A stretch of DNA of 64,000 bases, taken from the NCBI RefSeq assembly GCF_001641285.1, contig NZ_CP014841.1, positions 1,054,001 through 1,118,000 of the forward strand. The letters are read 5' to 3'. How positions within the stretch are numbered: position 1 is the first letter of the stretch; every line of letters starts with the position of its first letter. The stretch is from Dyella thiooxydans. Lineage in GTDB: Bacteria; Pseudomonadota; Gammaproteobacteria; Xanthomonadales; Rhodanobacteraceae. The notes below the pieces were generated by a model. The model had not been told where the DNA came from and did not search any database. It was given only the letters and a program-made list of their open reading frames with translations. Positions 52,965 through 61,709 of this stretch are shown in pieces. The position numbers and the translations under genes are program-made.

Positions 52965-55151
52965 TCAGGCGTCCTGAAACGGCATATCCGTCGTTGACGG
53001 AACCGGGCACACCGGATGCTCGCGGTACCACTGCAGGAACGCGTCGGCGGGCATGGGATCGGCATAAAGGTAGCCCTGCACCACGTTGCAACCCAGCTCG
53101 TCGAGGCATTCCACCTGCTCGGCGCGTTCCACGCCCCCGGCGATCACGCGCATGTCCAGGCTATGCGCCATGCCGATCACCGCGGCGACGATGGCTCGCG
53201 AGCCGCTGTCTTCCGGCAGGCCGGCCAGGAAGCTCGGCGCCAGCTTGATCGCCTCCACCGGCAGACGGCGCAGGTAGGCCAGCGAGGAGTAACCCGTGCC
53301 GAAGTCGTCGATGGACAGACCCACGCCCAGCCGGCGCAGCGACTGCAGCAGCGACGCGGTGGCCGCGCCGTGCTCCATCAATCCGCTCTCGGCGATCTCC
53401 AGCTCGAGCAGTTCCGGCGACAGGCCCGTATCGGCCAGCACACGCACCAGGAACAGCGGCAGTTGCGCATCGACGGCCTGGCGCGGCGAGAGATTCACCG
53501 CGATGCGGAACGACGGCAGGCCGTCGACCTTCCACTGGGCCAGTTGCCGTACCGCATGCTCCAGCACCCACTCGCCGATGGGTTCGATCAGTCCGGTTTC
53601 CTCCGCATACGGAATGAAATGCTCGGGCATCGCATCCGGACCGCCATCGGGCCAGCGCAGCAGCGCCTCGACGGCGACCAGGCGACCGGTGCGCAGGTCG
53701 ATCTGCGGCTGGTAGTGGAGCTCGAAGGCCCCGTCCTGGATCGCGCGGCGCAGCTTCACGCCCAGTTGCAGCCAGCTGCTGGCCTGGTCGGTGAGCGAGC
53801 GGTTGTAGAAGCGGCAGTCGCCCGCCCCGGACTGCTTGGCCCGGTCCAATGCGGTATCGGCATTCCTGAGCAGGGTGGCGCCGTCGCGCCCATCCACCGG
53901 GCACAGGCTCACGCCGATGCTGGCGCCGACCACCACCTCGCCGCCGTCCAGCCGATACGGTTCGGACAAGGCGCGCTGGATGCGCCCGGCGGTGGCCGAC
54001 ACGCTCATCGCGGTGACGTTGCTGGCCAGCAGCACCACGAACTCGTCACCGCCAAGGTGGGCGATGAGGTCGTGCTCGGGCACGGCGTCGCCGAGGCGCT
54101 TCGCGGCCGCCTGCAGCAGGAGATCGCCGGCGGCGTGGCCCAGGCTTTCGTTGACGCGCTTGAAGTTGTCCAGGTCCACCGCCAGCAGCGCCAGCGGCGA
54201 GGCGTTCGCCTGGCTGGTGAGCTGGTCGAGGCGGAACTGCAGCATGCGGCGGTTCGGCAGGCCGGTCAGCGCGTCGTGGTGGGTCAGGTGCTCGAGGTCG
54301 CGGGTGCGCCGCTCCACCGCCCGCCGCAGCGACAGGCCCCACAGCAGCAGCGCCACGCCGAGACCGATCGCCACCAGCAGCGCATAGCCGAACGTGCGCA
54401 TGTACGGCGCAAAGTCCAGCGGCCGCCCCATCCACTTGCGTTTGAGCGCCTCGCGTTCGGCTGGGGTGATCATCGCCATGCCGCGCTCGACCAGCGCCAG
54501 CGTCTGCGTGTCGCCCTTGCGTACGCCGCGGCGGAACTCGTCAGTGTAGAAGTCGAACGCCTTCACGAAGCGGGTGTCGCCCTGCAGCCGGTACAGGTAG
54601 TAGTTCGCCGGCATCTCGTCCATGCAGAAGATGCGGATGTCCAGCCGCTGCGCCGCGCCGATGATGTCGGCGTAGCCCGGGTACTCGTGCAACGAATCCA
54701 CCCCGGCCCGGTGCAGGCGGTCCACGCAGGCGTCGCCGCGCTCCACGCCCACGTTGAAGCCCGACAGCGCCTCCGGGCTGTCGATGCCGGTGATGCCCGC
54801 ATCCACGTAGACGCCCACGTGCACGGTGGCGAACGGCTCGGTGAAGTCGTACAGCGCCTCGCGTTCCGGCGTGCGGAAGATCATGTCGATCACGTCGGCC
54901 TGGCCGGACCGCAGGCGCTGCTGGGCATCGGCCCAGTCGGTGGCCACCAGATCCACGTGCACGCCGGTCTTCTGCTCCCACAGCTTCCACTCGTCCACGA
55001 CGTAGCCGCGCGGCTTGCCGTCGGGGCCGAGGAACAGGTAGGGCGGATAGTTGTTGTCGCCGACGACGCGCAGCACCTTGCCCGCCGCCGTCAGGGGCAG
55101 CAGCAGAAGCATCGACACGATCAGGCAGTACCAGGCCGGCTTTGCAGTCAC
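52965..55151 (-). CDS. Periplasmic-sensor GGDEF/EAL c-di-GMP signalling protein with degenerate EAL
   Basis: A 728-residue protein: N-terminal helix or signal (about 5-22), SBP_bac_3-type periplasmic amino-acid-binding domain (about 25-250, DNNYPPYLFLGPDGKPRGYV), a transmembrane helix (ALLVAIGLGVALLLWGLSL), GGDEF (intact LGGDEFVVLL) and EAL. The EAL domain keeps EALLRW, VNLSPRQ, ELEIAES and DDFGTGYSS, but the usual IKID-SF reads IKLAPSF and the AEGVE loop reads AGGVE (codon GGG at 53136-53138), losing a catalytic Glu. It is predicted to be a cyclase with a weak or purely allosteric EAL. GTG start at 55151 has GAAGGA upstream; GTG 55154 is possible. Confidence 0.9.
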   Translation of the reverse strand: MTAKPAWYCLIVSMLLLLPLTAAGKVLRVVGDNNYPPYLFLGPDGKPRGYVVDEWKLWEQKTGVHVDLVATDWADAQQRLRSGQADVIDMIFRTPEREALYDFTEPFATVHVGVYVDAGITGIDSPEALSGFNVGVERGDACVDRLHRAGVDSLHEYPGYADIIGAAQRLDIRIFCMDEMPANYYLYRLQGDTRFVKAFDFYTDEFRRGVRKGDTQTLALVERGMAMITPAEREALKRKWMGRPLDFAPYMRTFGYALLVAIGLGVALLLWGLSLRRAVERRTRDLEHLTHHDALTGLPNRRMLQFRLDQLTSQANASPLALLAVDLDNFKRVNESLGHAAGDLLLQAAAKRLGDAVPEHDLIAHLGGDEFVVLLASNVTAMSVSATAGRIQRALSEPYRLDGGEVVVGASIGVSLCPVDGRDGATLLRNADTALDRAKQSGAGDCRFYNRSLTDQASSWLQLGVKLRRAIQDGAFELHYQPQIDLRTGRLVAVEALLRWPDGGPDAMPEHFIPYAEETGLIEPIGEWVLEHAVRQLAQWKVDGLPSFRIAVNLSPRQAVDAQLPLFLVRVLADTGLSPELLELEIAESGLMEHGAATASLLQSLRRLGVGLSIDDFGTGYSSLAYLRRLPVEAIKLAPSFLAGLPEDSGSRAIVAAVIGMAHSLDMRVIAGGVERAEQVECLDELGCNVVQGYLYADPMPADAFLQWYREHPVCPVPSTTDMPFQDA

Positions 55152-55221
55152 CACGATTCCTTCGTCGGAGATTGCTCCGGGCCCTCCTCCACGCCGGGCC
55201 GCCAGGGCACAGAGCATCCTC

Positions 55222-55245
55222 CAGTTGCCCGCGCACAGGCAACTG
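55222..55245 (-). terminator. 8-bp perfect hairpin after the ClC gene
   Basis: CAGTTGCC (55222-55229) and GGCAACTG (55238-55245) pair perfectly around 8 bases, 10 bp past the ClC stop. There is no long U-run; it is a likely transcript-end hairpin. Confidence 0.5.
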
Positions 55246-55254
55246 GGACAACTG

Positions 55255-57096
55255 TCAGTTTGCCGGGCGCAGATGTTTGCGTCGTTCGCGTGCCTCGCGC
55301 AGCCGCTGGCCATGCGCCTGGAGCAGGTCGCCGCGGGTGAGGATGCCGACCATCCGCGTGGCGTCCCCGGCGGCCAGCACGAGCAGCCGGCCCACCTCGG
55401 CGGTCACCATGTGGTCGGCCGCCTCGCGCAGGCTGTGGTCCTCGTGCACGGCCAGCGGCGGACGCGTGACCAGGCTGCCCACGCGGGCGGCGTTCGGCAC
55501 CGTGGCATCGAACAGGTTGCGCCGGGTCAGCACGCCGATCGCCCGCCCCTGCGCGTCGACCACGGGAAAACCCTGGTGGCGCGACACGTCCTCGCCGCGG
55601 GCCAGCCAGGCGCGCAGCTCGGCCATGGTCTGCTCGGCGCGCAGCGTCACCACCTCGCGCGTGCACGCCTCACCCACCGCGATGCGGTCCAGCGGGTCGG
55701 CGCTGTAGTCCGACGGCACACGCACGCCGCGGCGCACGATCTTCTCGGTCATGATGGTGTTGCGCATCATCAGCCCGGACACCAGGTAGGCCGCGGCGCA
55801 CGCACCGAGCAGCGGCAGCAGGCCGTGCGGCTGCAGCGTGGTCTCGAAGGCGAACACCACCGAGGTGAGGAAGGCGCGCGAGGCGCCGGCGAAGATCGCC
55901 GCCATGCATACCAGCGCGGCCATCCGCGGATCCACCTGCAGCGCCGGCATCGTCTGGGCGATCACCAGCCCCAGAGCGCCGCCCAACGTGCTGCCGATGG
56001 TGAACAGCGGCGCCAGCGTGCCGCCGGAGGTGCCGCTGCCCAGCGCGATCGACCACGAGGCCAGCTTGGCCACGCACAGCACCAGCAGGGCCGACACGCC
56101 GAGCGTGCCGCCGATCGCGGTGGTGATGTTGGCGTAGCCCACGCCCAGCGTCAGCGGCTGCACGTAGCCGATCAGCCCCACCGCCAGGCCGCCCAGCGCC
56201 GGCCACCACATCCAGTGGATCGGCAGCTTTTCGAAGGCGTCCTCGATGCCGTAGCAGAGTTTGGTGATGCCTACGCCGACCACGCCGATCAGCGCACCCA
56301 GCAGCACGTAGACCGCCAGCGCAGCGGGCGCGGCCGCGGCCACCTCGGGCATTGGGAACATCGGTTCGCTCCCCTCCAGCACGAAGCGCACGCCGGTGCC
56401 GACGAACGCCGCCAGCGCCACCGGAATCAGCGAGCGGGCACGGCGCTCGAACAGCAGCAGTTCGATCGACAGCAGCACCGCCGATACCGGTGCGGCGAAC
56501 ACCGCCGCCATGCCGGCGGCGGCACCGGCGGCGAGCAACGTCTTGCGTTCGTCGGCGGTGACGTGGGCGAGCTGGCCGAGCAGCGAGCCGAGTGCACCGC
56601 CGGTGGCGATGATCGGGCCCTCGGCGCCGAAAGGTCCGCCGGTGCCGATCGCCACCGCCGAGGACACCGGCTTCAACCAGGTCATCCGTGGCGGGATGCG
56701 GCTCTCGTTGAGCAGGATCTGCTCCATCGCCTCGGGAATGCCGTGGCCACGGATCGCCCGCGAACCCCAGCGCGCCATCACGCCCACGATCAGCCCGCCG
56801 ACCACCGGCACCGCGATCACCCACGCGCCGAGGTGATGCCCCGCCGGGCTGACCAGCGAGGTGCCCCATTGGCCATAGAACGCCAGGTGGGTGATCGCAC
56901 CGATCAACGCGGTGAGCGCGCGGGCCACGCCGGCCACCACCGCACCGAGCGCCATCGCGGCCAGCGCGATGCCGACGACGCGACGGTCGAGCGGGCGGAA
57001 GCGGCGCGGCAGGTGCACCTCGGCCAGCGTCGGGTCCAGCGAAGGCGCGAGCGGAATCGCCGCACGCGAGTGCGGCGCGGAAGCAGGGTCGGTCAT
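55255..57096 (-). CDS. ClC-family chloride transporter with C-terminal CBS pair
   Basis: A 613-residue ClC protein: channel/transporter core (about 35-445) and two cytoplasmic CBS domains (about 465-600, VVDAQGRAIGVLTRRNLFD, MVGILTRGDLL). Selectivity motifs are GHGIPEA (Ser of the usual GSGIP replaced by His), GAEGP (gating Glu kept; usual Arg replaced by Ala) and SGGTLAP (usual GGIFAP). The gating Glu fits a coupled antiporter or slow channel; the changed central motif may alter anion choice. A longer frame exists upstream but MTDPASA is the natural start. Confidence 0.92.
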   Translation of the reverse strand: MTDPASAPHSRAAIPLAPSLDPTLAEVHLPRRFRPLDRRVVGIALAAMALGAVVAGVARALTALIGAITHLAFYGQWGTSLVSPAGHHLGAWVIAVPVVGGLIVGVMARWGSRAIRGHGIPEAMEQILLNESRIPPRMTWLKPVSSAVAIGTGGPFGAEGPIIATGGALGSLLGQLAHVTADERKTLLAAGAAAGMAAVFAAPVSAVLLSIELLLFERRARSLIPVALAAFVGTGVRFVLEGSEPMFPMPEVAAAAPAALAVYVLLGALIGVVGVGITKLCYGIEDAFEKLPIHWMWWPALGGLAVGLIGYVQPLTLGVGYANITTAIGGTLGVSALLVLCVAKLASWSIALGSGTSGGTLAPLFTIGSTLGGALGLVIAQTMPALQVDPRMAALVCMAAIFAGASRAFLTSVVFAFETTLQPHGLLPLLGACAAAYLVSGLMMRNTIMTEKIVRRGVRVPSDYSADPLDRIAVGEACTREVVTLRAEQTMAELRAWLARGEDVSRHQGFPVVDAQGRAIGVLTRRNLFDATVPNAARVGSLVTRPPLAVHEDHSLREAADHMVTAEVGRLLVLAAGDATRMVGILTRGDLLQAHGQRLREARERRKHLRPAN

Positions 57097-57231
57097 GGGA
57101 GTTCGCGAAGCAGCGAGGAGGCGGCGCAAGGCTACGCGGATCGAAGCGTCGTAGCTGGCTGGAAAATGAATGGGGTGGCGGCCGGTGCGACAGCACGCTA
57201 TCAATAGCCGCTGCCCAGCCGCCGAACCTCC

Positions 57232-58344
57232 ATGCCCACCACGCCCTCCGAACGTCCCCTGCGCCCGTTCCTGCTGCGCCGACCGCGCTGGCTGCTGGCC
57301 TATTTCGCCGGCTGGACCTTCATCGGCCTGTGGCTGGGCACCAACGTGTGGATCAGCCAGCGCGACAACCCCAATGCGGTGGCCTGGCACTACTACACGT
57401 GGGAGCTGAGCAGCGCGCTGGTGATCGGCGCGCTGGCGCTGGCGGTCGCCTCGTTCGAGTCGCGCTGGCGCATCACCGGTCCCGGCGCCTGGCGGCGCCT
57501 GCCGATCCACCTGCCGGCGGCGGTGGTGTTCTCGGTGGTGCACGTCGCCATCATCGTGGTGATCCGCAAGGCGGTGTACGCGGCAATGGGCTCGTCGTAC
57601 GAGTTCGGCGAGGTGTGGATCGGGCTGGTCTACGAGTTCCAGAAAGACCTGATGACCTACCTCAGCCTGGTCGTCGCCTGTGCGCTGATCCGCACCATCC
57701 GCGAGCGCCGCCAGCAGCAACTGGACGAGCTGGAGCTGCGCCGCGCGCTCAGCGAAGCGCGACTGGCGCACCTGTCCGCGCAGATCGAGCCGCACTTCGT
57801 ATTCAACACGCTCAACGCCATCTCCAACCGCATCTACGAGGACGTGCCGGCCGCCGACCGCATGATCGTGGCGCTGTCCGACCTGCTGCGCGCCGCAATG
57901 ACCGCCGATGGCTCGGAGTTCGTGCGCATCGCCGACGAGGTGCACTGGCTGCGCGCCTACACCGCACTGATGGCCGAACGGCAACCCGGCCTGCTGCAGG
58001 TGGATATCGCCGTGGACGAAGGGCTGGATGCCATGCGGCTGCCGCGCCTGCTGCTGCAGCCGCTGGTGGAGAACGCCTTCCGCCACGGCCTGCGCAACGG
58101 CCGCGGCCGGCTCGCCGTCACCCTGCGCCGCGACGACGGGCAACTGCACTGCCGGGTGGAGGACGACGGCGTCGGCTTCGCCGCCGATGCCCAACCCGGC
58201 GTGGGCCTGGCCAACGTGCGCGAACGCCTCGCCCTGCTCTACCCCGATCGCCACCACTGGCAGATCGGCCCCGCTGCGCAAGGCGGCACCGCGGTGGACA
58301 TCACCCTGCCGCTGGAACCGTGGACGGCGGAGCCGGCCGCATGA
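57232..58344 (+). CDS. LytS-type sensor histidine kinase
   Basis: A 370-residue membrane kinase with four helices in the first 160 residues (LLAYFAGWTFIGLWLGTNV, SALVIGALALAVAS, LPAAVVFSVVHVAIIVVI, LMTYLSLVVACALI), the H box AHLSAQIEPHFVFNTLNA and an ATPase domain (LLQPLVENAFRHG, VGLANVRERL). It is the same architecture as the kinase at 12567. The next gene's ATG overlaps its stop. Confidence 0.92.
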   Translation: MPTTPSERPLRPFLLRRPRWLLAYFAGWTFIGLWLGTNVWISQRDNPNAVAWHYYTWELSSALVIGALALAVASFESRWRITGPGAWRRLPIHLPAAVVFSVVHVAIIVVIRKAVYAAMGSSYEFGEVWIGLVYEFQKDLMTYLSLVVACALIRTIRERRQQQLDELELRRALSEARLAHLSAQIEPHFVFNTLNAISNRIYEDVPAADRMIVALSDLLRAAMTADGSEFVRIADEVHWLRAYTALMAERQPGLLQVDIAVDEGLDAMRLPRLLLQPLVENAFRHGLRNGRGRLAVTLRRDDGQLHCRVEDDGVGFAADAQPGVGLANVRERLALLYPDRHHWQIGPAAQGGTAVDITLPLEPWTAEPAA

Positions 58345-59102
58345 CGCTGCGCCTGGCCATCGTGGAAGACGAAGCCCCGGCCCGCGCCCGGCTGCGCCGT
58401 CTGCTGGCCGAACACGCGGACCTCGAAGTCGTACTGGAAGCCGACACCCTGCCCGCCGCCCTGGCCAGCCTGCCCGGCGCCAACGCCGACGCGCTGTTCC
58501 TCGACATCGCACTAGGCGAGTCCACCGGCTTCGACCTGCTCGACCAGTTGCCACCGCCGTGGCCACTGCTGGTGTTCGCCACCGCCTACCACGAGCATGC
58601 GCTGCGCGCGTTCGAGGTCGCCGCGGTGGACTACCTGCTCAAACCCTTCGACGCCCCGCGCCTCGCCGCCACGCTGGACCGCCTGCGCGCCCGCCTCGCC
58701 GACACCGATCCGCTCCCCGCCGAGGAAGACCTGCGCCGCCTGCAGGCCGCCATGCCCACCCCCGCCTTCAATCCGCCGCCGCTGGTCATCACCGAACGCG
58801 GCCAGCGCGTGGTCGTGCCGCTGGACGAAGTGACCCATCTGGTCGGCAGCGGCAACTACGTGGAACTGCACACCCCGCAACGCAGCTACCTGATGCGCGC
58901 CACACTCACCCAACTGGCAAGCCGGCTGCACCCCGCGCAGTTCCTGCGCGTGCACCGCAGCTACCTGGTCCGCGCCGACCAGATCGCCGCGCTGACGCCG
59001 CGGGGGCATGGGGATGCGGAGCTCACCCTGCGGGATGGGACCACGGTGATGGTGAGTCGGCGGTATCGGGAGGCGTTGCCGGAGGGGTTGCGGGGGCGGT
59101 AA
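58341..59102 (+). CDS. LytTR-family response regulator
   Basis: A 253-residue AlgR/LytR-type regulator: receiver with D55 in LFLDIALG and Lys in YLLKPFD, then LytTR DNA-binding domain (about 150-250; VGSGNYVELHTPQRSYLMR, FLRVHRSYLVRADQI). The paired kinase overlaps by ATGA. Targets are unknown; no promoter near it is clearly a LytTR site. Confidence 0.92.
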   Translation: MTLRLAIVEDEAPARARLRRLLAEHADLEVVLEADTLPAALASLPGANADALFLDIALGESTGFDLLDQLPPPWPLLVFATAYHEHALRAFEVAAVDYLLKPFDAPRLAATLDRLRARLADTDPLPAEEDLRRLQAAMPTPAFNPPPLVITERGQRVVVPLDEVTHLVGSGNYVELHTPQRSYLMRATLTQLASRLHPAQFLRVHRSYLVRADQIAALTPRGHGDAELTLRDGTTVMVSRRYREALPEGLRGR

Positions 59103-59148
59103 AGCTGCGCGCCAGCCCGGCCCATGCCACAACTCCCCCTCACCGTCA

Positions 59149-59168
59149 TTCCCGCGAACGCGGGAATC
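59149..59168. repeat. REP-type palindrome
   Basis: ATTCCCGCG-AA-CGCGGGAAT, a perfect 9-bp stem preceded by CCGTC and followed by CCATC, matches the widespread gammaproteobacterial REP/BIME core (GTCATTCCCGCG...). It is 47 bp after the response regulator and may also end that transcript. Confidence 0.75.
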
Positions 59169-59196
59169 CATCTTGCTCTTCGCTAAGGGTTGGCTT

Positions 59197-59216
59197 GATT
59201 AGCCGCGTCCCCCTTT
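59197..59216. repeat. Solo end of the mini-element (degenerate)
   Basis: GATTAGCCGCGTCCCCCTTT, starting at about 59198, matches the right terminal repeat of the mini-elements at 60404 and 62061 with two differences. No left end is present at the expected distance, so this is a solo remnant. Confidence 0.45.
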
Positions 59217-59309
59217 AATTCCTATTCCCCAACCTGCCCCCGGTCGGTTGGTCTTGACCAGCCTGTCTCACCGCCGTACATTACCTTTAGGTTATGTATC
59301 TGGATAGTT

Positions 59310-59666
59310 ATGCAAAGCTCGGAACGCCTCAACCTGACCTTTGCCGCCCTGGCCGACCCTACCCGCCGCGCGATCCTTGCCCGGCTGGCCACGGGAGAGG
59401 CCACCGTGACGGAACTCGCCGTGCCGTTCGAGATGAGCCAACCCGCTATTTCCAAACACCTGAAAGTGCTTGAACGCGCCGGCCTCATCTCGATGGACAT
59501 CGATGCGCAACGACGTCCACGCAGATTGGAACCGGAAGGATTGAAGGAGGCCGCGGACTGGATCGAACGTTACCGCGAGATCTTCGAGCAGAACTACCAG
59601 CGTCTCGATGCGTTGCTCGGGGAACTCCAGGCCAAACCGTCCCGGCGCAAACAGAAAAACAAATAG
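59310..59666 (+). CDS. ArsR-family transcriptional regulator
   Basis: A 118-residue winged-helix regulator (ALADPTRRAILARLATGEAT, MSQPAISKHLKVLERAGLI). It lacks the metal-site ELCV-C-D motif of arsenic sensors and matches the group paired with SRPBCC/AHSA1 genes. It lies 79 bp upstream of such a gene, and probably represses the pair. Its base composition is a little lower in GC than the preceding genes. Confidence 0.93.
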   Translation: MQSSERLNLTFAALADPTRRAILARLATGEATVTELAVPFEMSQPAISKHLKVLERAGLISMDIDAQRRPRRLEPEGLKEAADWIERYREIFEQNYQRLDALLGELQAKPSRRKQKNK

Positions 59667-59745
59667 CGCTGACTTGTCAGCGCACTGTTCGCTCATGCGT
59701 CCTCAGGGCCGCGCGCCATCACGAAGGATCACCAAGGAGAGAACC

Positions 59746-60261
59746 ATGCCCAAGCCCGCAGAAGTGACATTTCCCAGTGATCGCGAAGTCCGTGTCACAC
59801 GTACATTCAATGCGCCTCGCCAGATGGTGTGGGATGCACATACCCGCCCCGAGCTCGTGCGCAAATGGCAAGGCTATGAAGGCTGGGACATGCCCGTGTG
59901 CGACATGGATGTCCGCGTCGGCGGCACATACAAGTGGCAGTGGAAAAACCGCGAAGACGGCAACGCGTTTGGCTTCCTGGGTACGTTCACCGAAGTCGAT
60001 GACGGCTCCAGGCTTGTCCACGAACAATATTTCGACCCGGGCGACATGGACTTCACCATGCCAACGGGCGATCCCTGCATCGTGTCACTTGAACTCACGG
60101 AGGAGAACGGCATCACGACGCTGATCTGCAACCTGACGTTCGCCTCGAAGCAAGCACGTGAAGAAGCAGTCTCCACCGGCATGACCGACGGCATGGAGCA
60201 CAGCTACACCCGCCTCGACGATATGTTCCAAGGACGGGGCACGTTCAGTTCCACTGACTAG
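59746..60261 (+). CDS. SRPBCC (AHSA1-like) domain protein
   Basis: A 171-residue START-like fold protein (VRVTRTFNAPRQMVWDAHTR, WEMPV-like WDMPVCDMDVRVGGTY), with AAGGAGAG before the ATG. ArsR-AHSA1 pairs are common in proteobacteria and often linked to stress, lipid binding or toxin tolerance, but the ligand is unknown. Confidence 0.9.
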   Translation: MPKPAEVTFPSDREVRVTRTFNAPRQMVWDAHTRPELVRKWQGYEGWDMPVCDMDVRVGGTYKWQWKNREDGNAFGFLGTFTEVDDGSRLVHEQYFDPGDMDFTMPTGDPCIVSLELTEENGITTLICNLTFASKQAREEAVSTGMTDGMEHSYTRLDDMFQGRGTFSSTD

Positions 60262-60313
60262 ATAAGTGAGCCGGGAGATTCCAGCGCCTGCTGAACGAAC
60301 CCGGTTTTGGACT

Positions 60314-60403
60314 GGGTGTACGCCGCGCAAACCGGGCGAGCCGCATCAGAACGCCTATGTCGAGCGCTTCAACCGCAACTTTCGCGAGGAAATCCTGGCG
60401 CAT
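60314..60403 (+). pseudogene. IS3-family transposase remnant
   Basis: About 30 codons encode KPGEPHQNAYVERFNRNFRE, the conserved rve/DDE end of IS3-type OrfB (normally PGKPxQNAYVERFN). The rest of the element is missing; the fragment ends exactly where the mini-element at 60404 begins. It is a scar of an insertion sequence. Confidence 0.7.
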
Positions 60404-60481
60404 AAGGGGACGTGGCTAATTGATCCGAGCATACGACCGCCTCATAAGGCAAATTCCGCATTTAATTAGCCACGTCCCCTT
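60404..60481. mobile_element. 78-bp mini-element with 18-bp perfect terminal inverted repeats
   Basis: AAGGGGACGTGGCTAATT (60404-60421) and AATTAGCCACGTCCCCTT (60464-60481) are exact reverse complements bounding 42 bases with no gene. A second copy is at 62061-62136 and a solo end at 59198. It has the form of a MITE or REP-like palindromic element; no transposase for it is present. Confidence 0.7.
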
Positions 60482-60500
60482 TGATTGCTGTCAGGTGGGT

Positions 60501-61097
60501 TCAGTGCATTTCCCGCTGCGGGTACTTCCATCCGGCCAGCGAAAGAAACTGCTCGCCGATGGCGCGGACCGGACCGGACTCGGGGGTCCAGCGGGTGACC
60601 ACGCGATAGCGGTCAGTAACGCCTTCGATGATCCATTCGGAGCCATCCTCGCCGACGGCCGAACCACGTCGCGCAATAGACCAGAAGCCATGGTCGCGGA
60701 TGAATGCCTCAAACCTGGCGCAGGCCTCGGGAGCGATCTCTTCGACCTTCTGCCGATACACCCTGCCCGGTGCAGAGCCGCCCGCACCATCGAGTTCCGT
60801 CGCGTGGAGCGTGCATTGCGCCTGGCCAATGACCACCCTGATAGCGACCGGATGATTGAAAGTCCGGAGCCAGGTGAATCGATATGTGCGCGTGCCCGCT
60901 ACCGGCTTCAGCGCAGGCTCGGACATGACCTCGAGTTGCCCGGAGTACCAGCTGTTCCTGAAACCATCGGACCCGGTCGAGGCGGGATCGAGCGCCCCTT
61001 CCGGGAAATAGCGCTTCTGGCCGGCAACCACGACCGCGCAGAGTGACACCATCAGCAGGAGGATGGTGATCGAGAGCGTAGCGGTATGTTTGAGCAT
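60501..61097 (-). CDS. Hypothetical exported or membrane-anchored protein
   Basis: A 198-residue protein with an N-terminal membrane segment (SITILLLMVSLCAVVVAG), possibly an uncleaved signal anchor, and a mixed alpha/beta domain with IGQAQCTLHATELDG and FRNSWYSGQLEVMSEPA. Two Cys in the body (QCTL, EACARF) could pair in the periplasm. ATG 61097 was chosen; GTG 61106 is in frame. No family recognised. Single-gene unit in the cassette-like region. Confidence 0.7.
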   Translation of the reverse strand: MLKHTATLSITILLLMVSLCAVVVAGQKRYFPEGALDPASTGSDGFRNSWYSGQLEVMSEPALKPVAGTRTYRFTWLRTFNHPVAIRVVIGQAQCTLHATELDGAGGSAPGRVYRQKVEEIAPEACARFEAFIRDHGFWSIARRGSAVGEDGSEWIIEGVTDRYRVVTRWTPESGPVRAIGEQFLSLAGWKYPQREMH

Positions 61098-61140
61098 GTC
61101 GATCACCGAAGAAGCAGTCTGAATGTGTTCCCGCCGAGTT

Positions 61141-61166
61141 TTCGCATGGTAAGTCGACCCTGCCCC
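61141..61166. repeat. Partial copy of the intergenic cassette repeat
   Basis: Contains GTAAGTCGACCCTGCCCC, similar to the AAAGTCGACTCCGCCCC and AAAGTCTACTCTGACCC parts of the two better copies at 62876 and 61603. Only this part is recognisable. Confidence 0.35.
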
Positions 61167-61183
61167 ATGCCTCCCGACGCGAC

Positions 61184-61564
61184 CTAGATCATCGGCAAGG
61201 CCATCATCAAAAGACCAGCCATGCTGACCAGCCAGACCAGCGATCGCAGCCAGGGGATGCCGCTGACGTAGGCGGGCACGTAGACGACGCGGGCGACAAG
61301 AAAGACCAGGGCGCCCCGAGCCTCGGCCTCCTGGCTGGTGCCACTCGTGAGGGCCAGCAGTGCCAGGGAGATGAAGATCGGCAAGGCCTCCAGAAGATTG
61401 TTCTTCGCCCGATCCAGCCGGGCCGCGATCACCGAGGGTTCGGGCTGAACGTCGCGGTTGCCAACGATGCCCTTGAGATCAAACCTGAAGCGCGAGGTCT
61501 CTTGCAGGAAGATCTGCGCGACGTATAGAGCGAGCACGAGCAGGATGATCGTTGTCAGGTGCAC
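61184..61564 (-). CDS. MAPEG-family membrane protein
   Basis: A 126-residue protein with four helices (LTTIILLVLALYVAQIFLQ, LLEALPIFISLALLAL, ALVFLVARVVYVPAYVSGI, SLVWLVSMAGLLMMALP). The ARVVYVPAYVSGIPWLRS motif marks bacterial MAPEG (microsomal glutathione S-transferase-like) proteins. The start is GTG at 61564 with GGAGG 7 bp upstream; the open frame extends to TTG 61597. Substrate unknown. Confidence 0.85.
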   Translation of the reverse strand: MHLTTIILLVLALYVAQIFLQETSRFRFDLKGIVGNRDVQPEPSVIAARLDRAKNNLLEALPIFISLALLALTSGTSQEAEARGALVFLVARVVYVPAYVSGIPWLRSLVWLVSMAGLLMMALPMI

Positions 61565-61602
61565 TCGATAGCCTCCGGTAACTTCGCTCAATAGCAAAAA
61601 GT

Positions 61603-61655
61603 GTCAGAGCGCAGTTTCACCACCATCGCTCATCAAAAAGTCTACTCTGACCCTG
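61603..61655. repeat. Cassette repeat, copy A (attC-like)
   Basis: A roughly 53-bp sequence related to copy B at 62876-62928. GTCAGAG (61603-61609) and CTCTGAC (61645-61651) are inverted repeats that would fold it. In the gene direction it is flanked at the cupin side by GCTTAAC (61669-61675), which fits the RYYYAAC site of integron attC sequences. Confidence 0.5.
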
Positions 61656-61709
61656 CTTTTATCCCCGGGTTAAGCCTAGCCGCGAGGCGGCGACGGCTTC
61701 GAAGGATTG

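Noticed and set aside
60482-60496. TTGAT-TGCT-GTCAG resembling an FNR box
   Set aside because: Two mismatches, and it lies at the 3' end of the exported protein gene and not before any start; probably chance.
60420-61046. A 208-codon plus-strand frame
   Set aside because: It overlaps the mini-element and is antisense to the exported protein gene; no domain or ribosome site.
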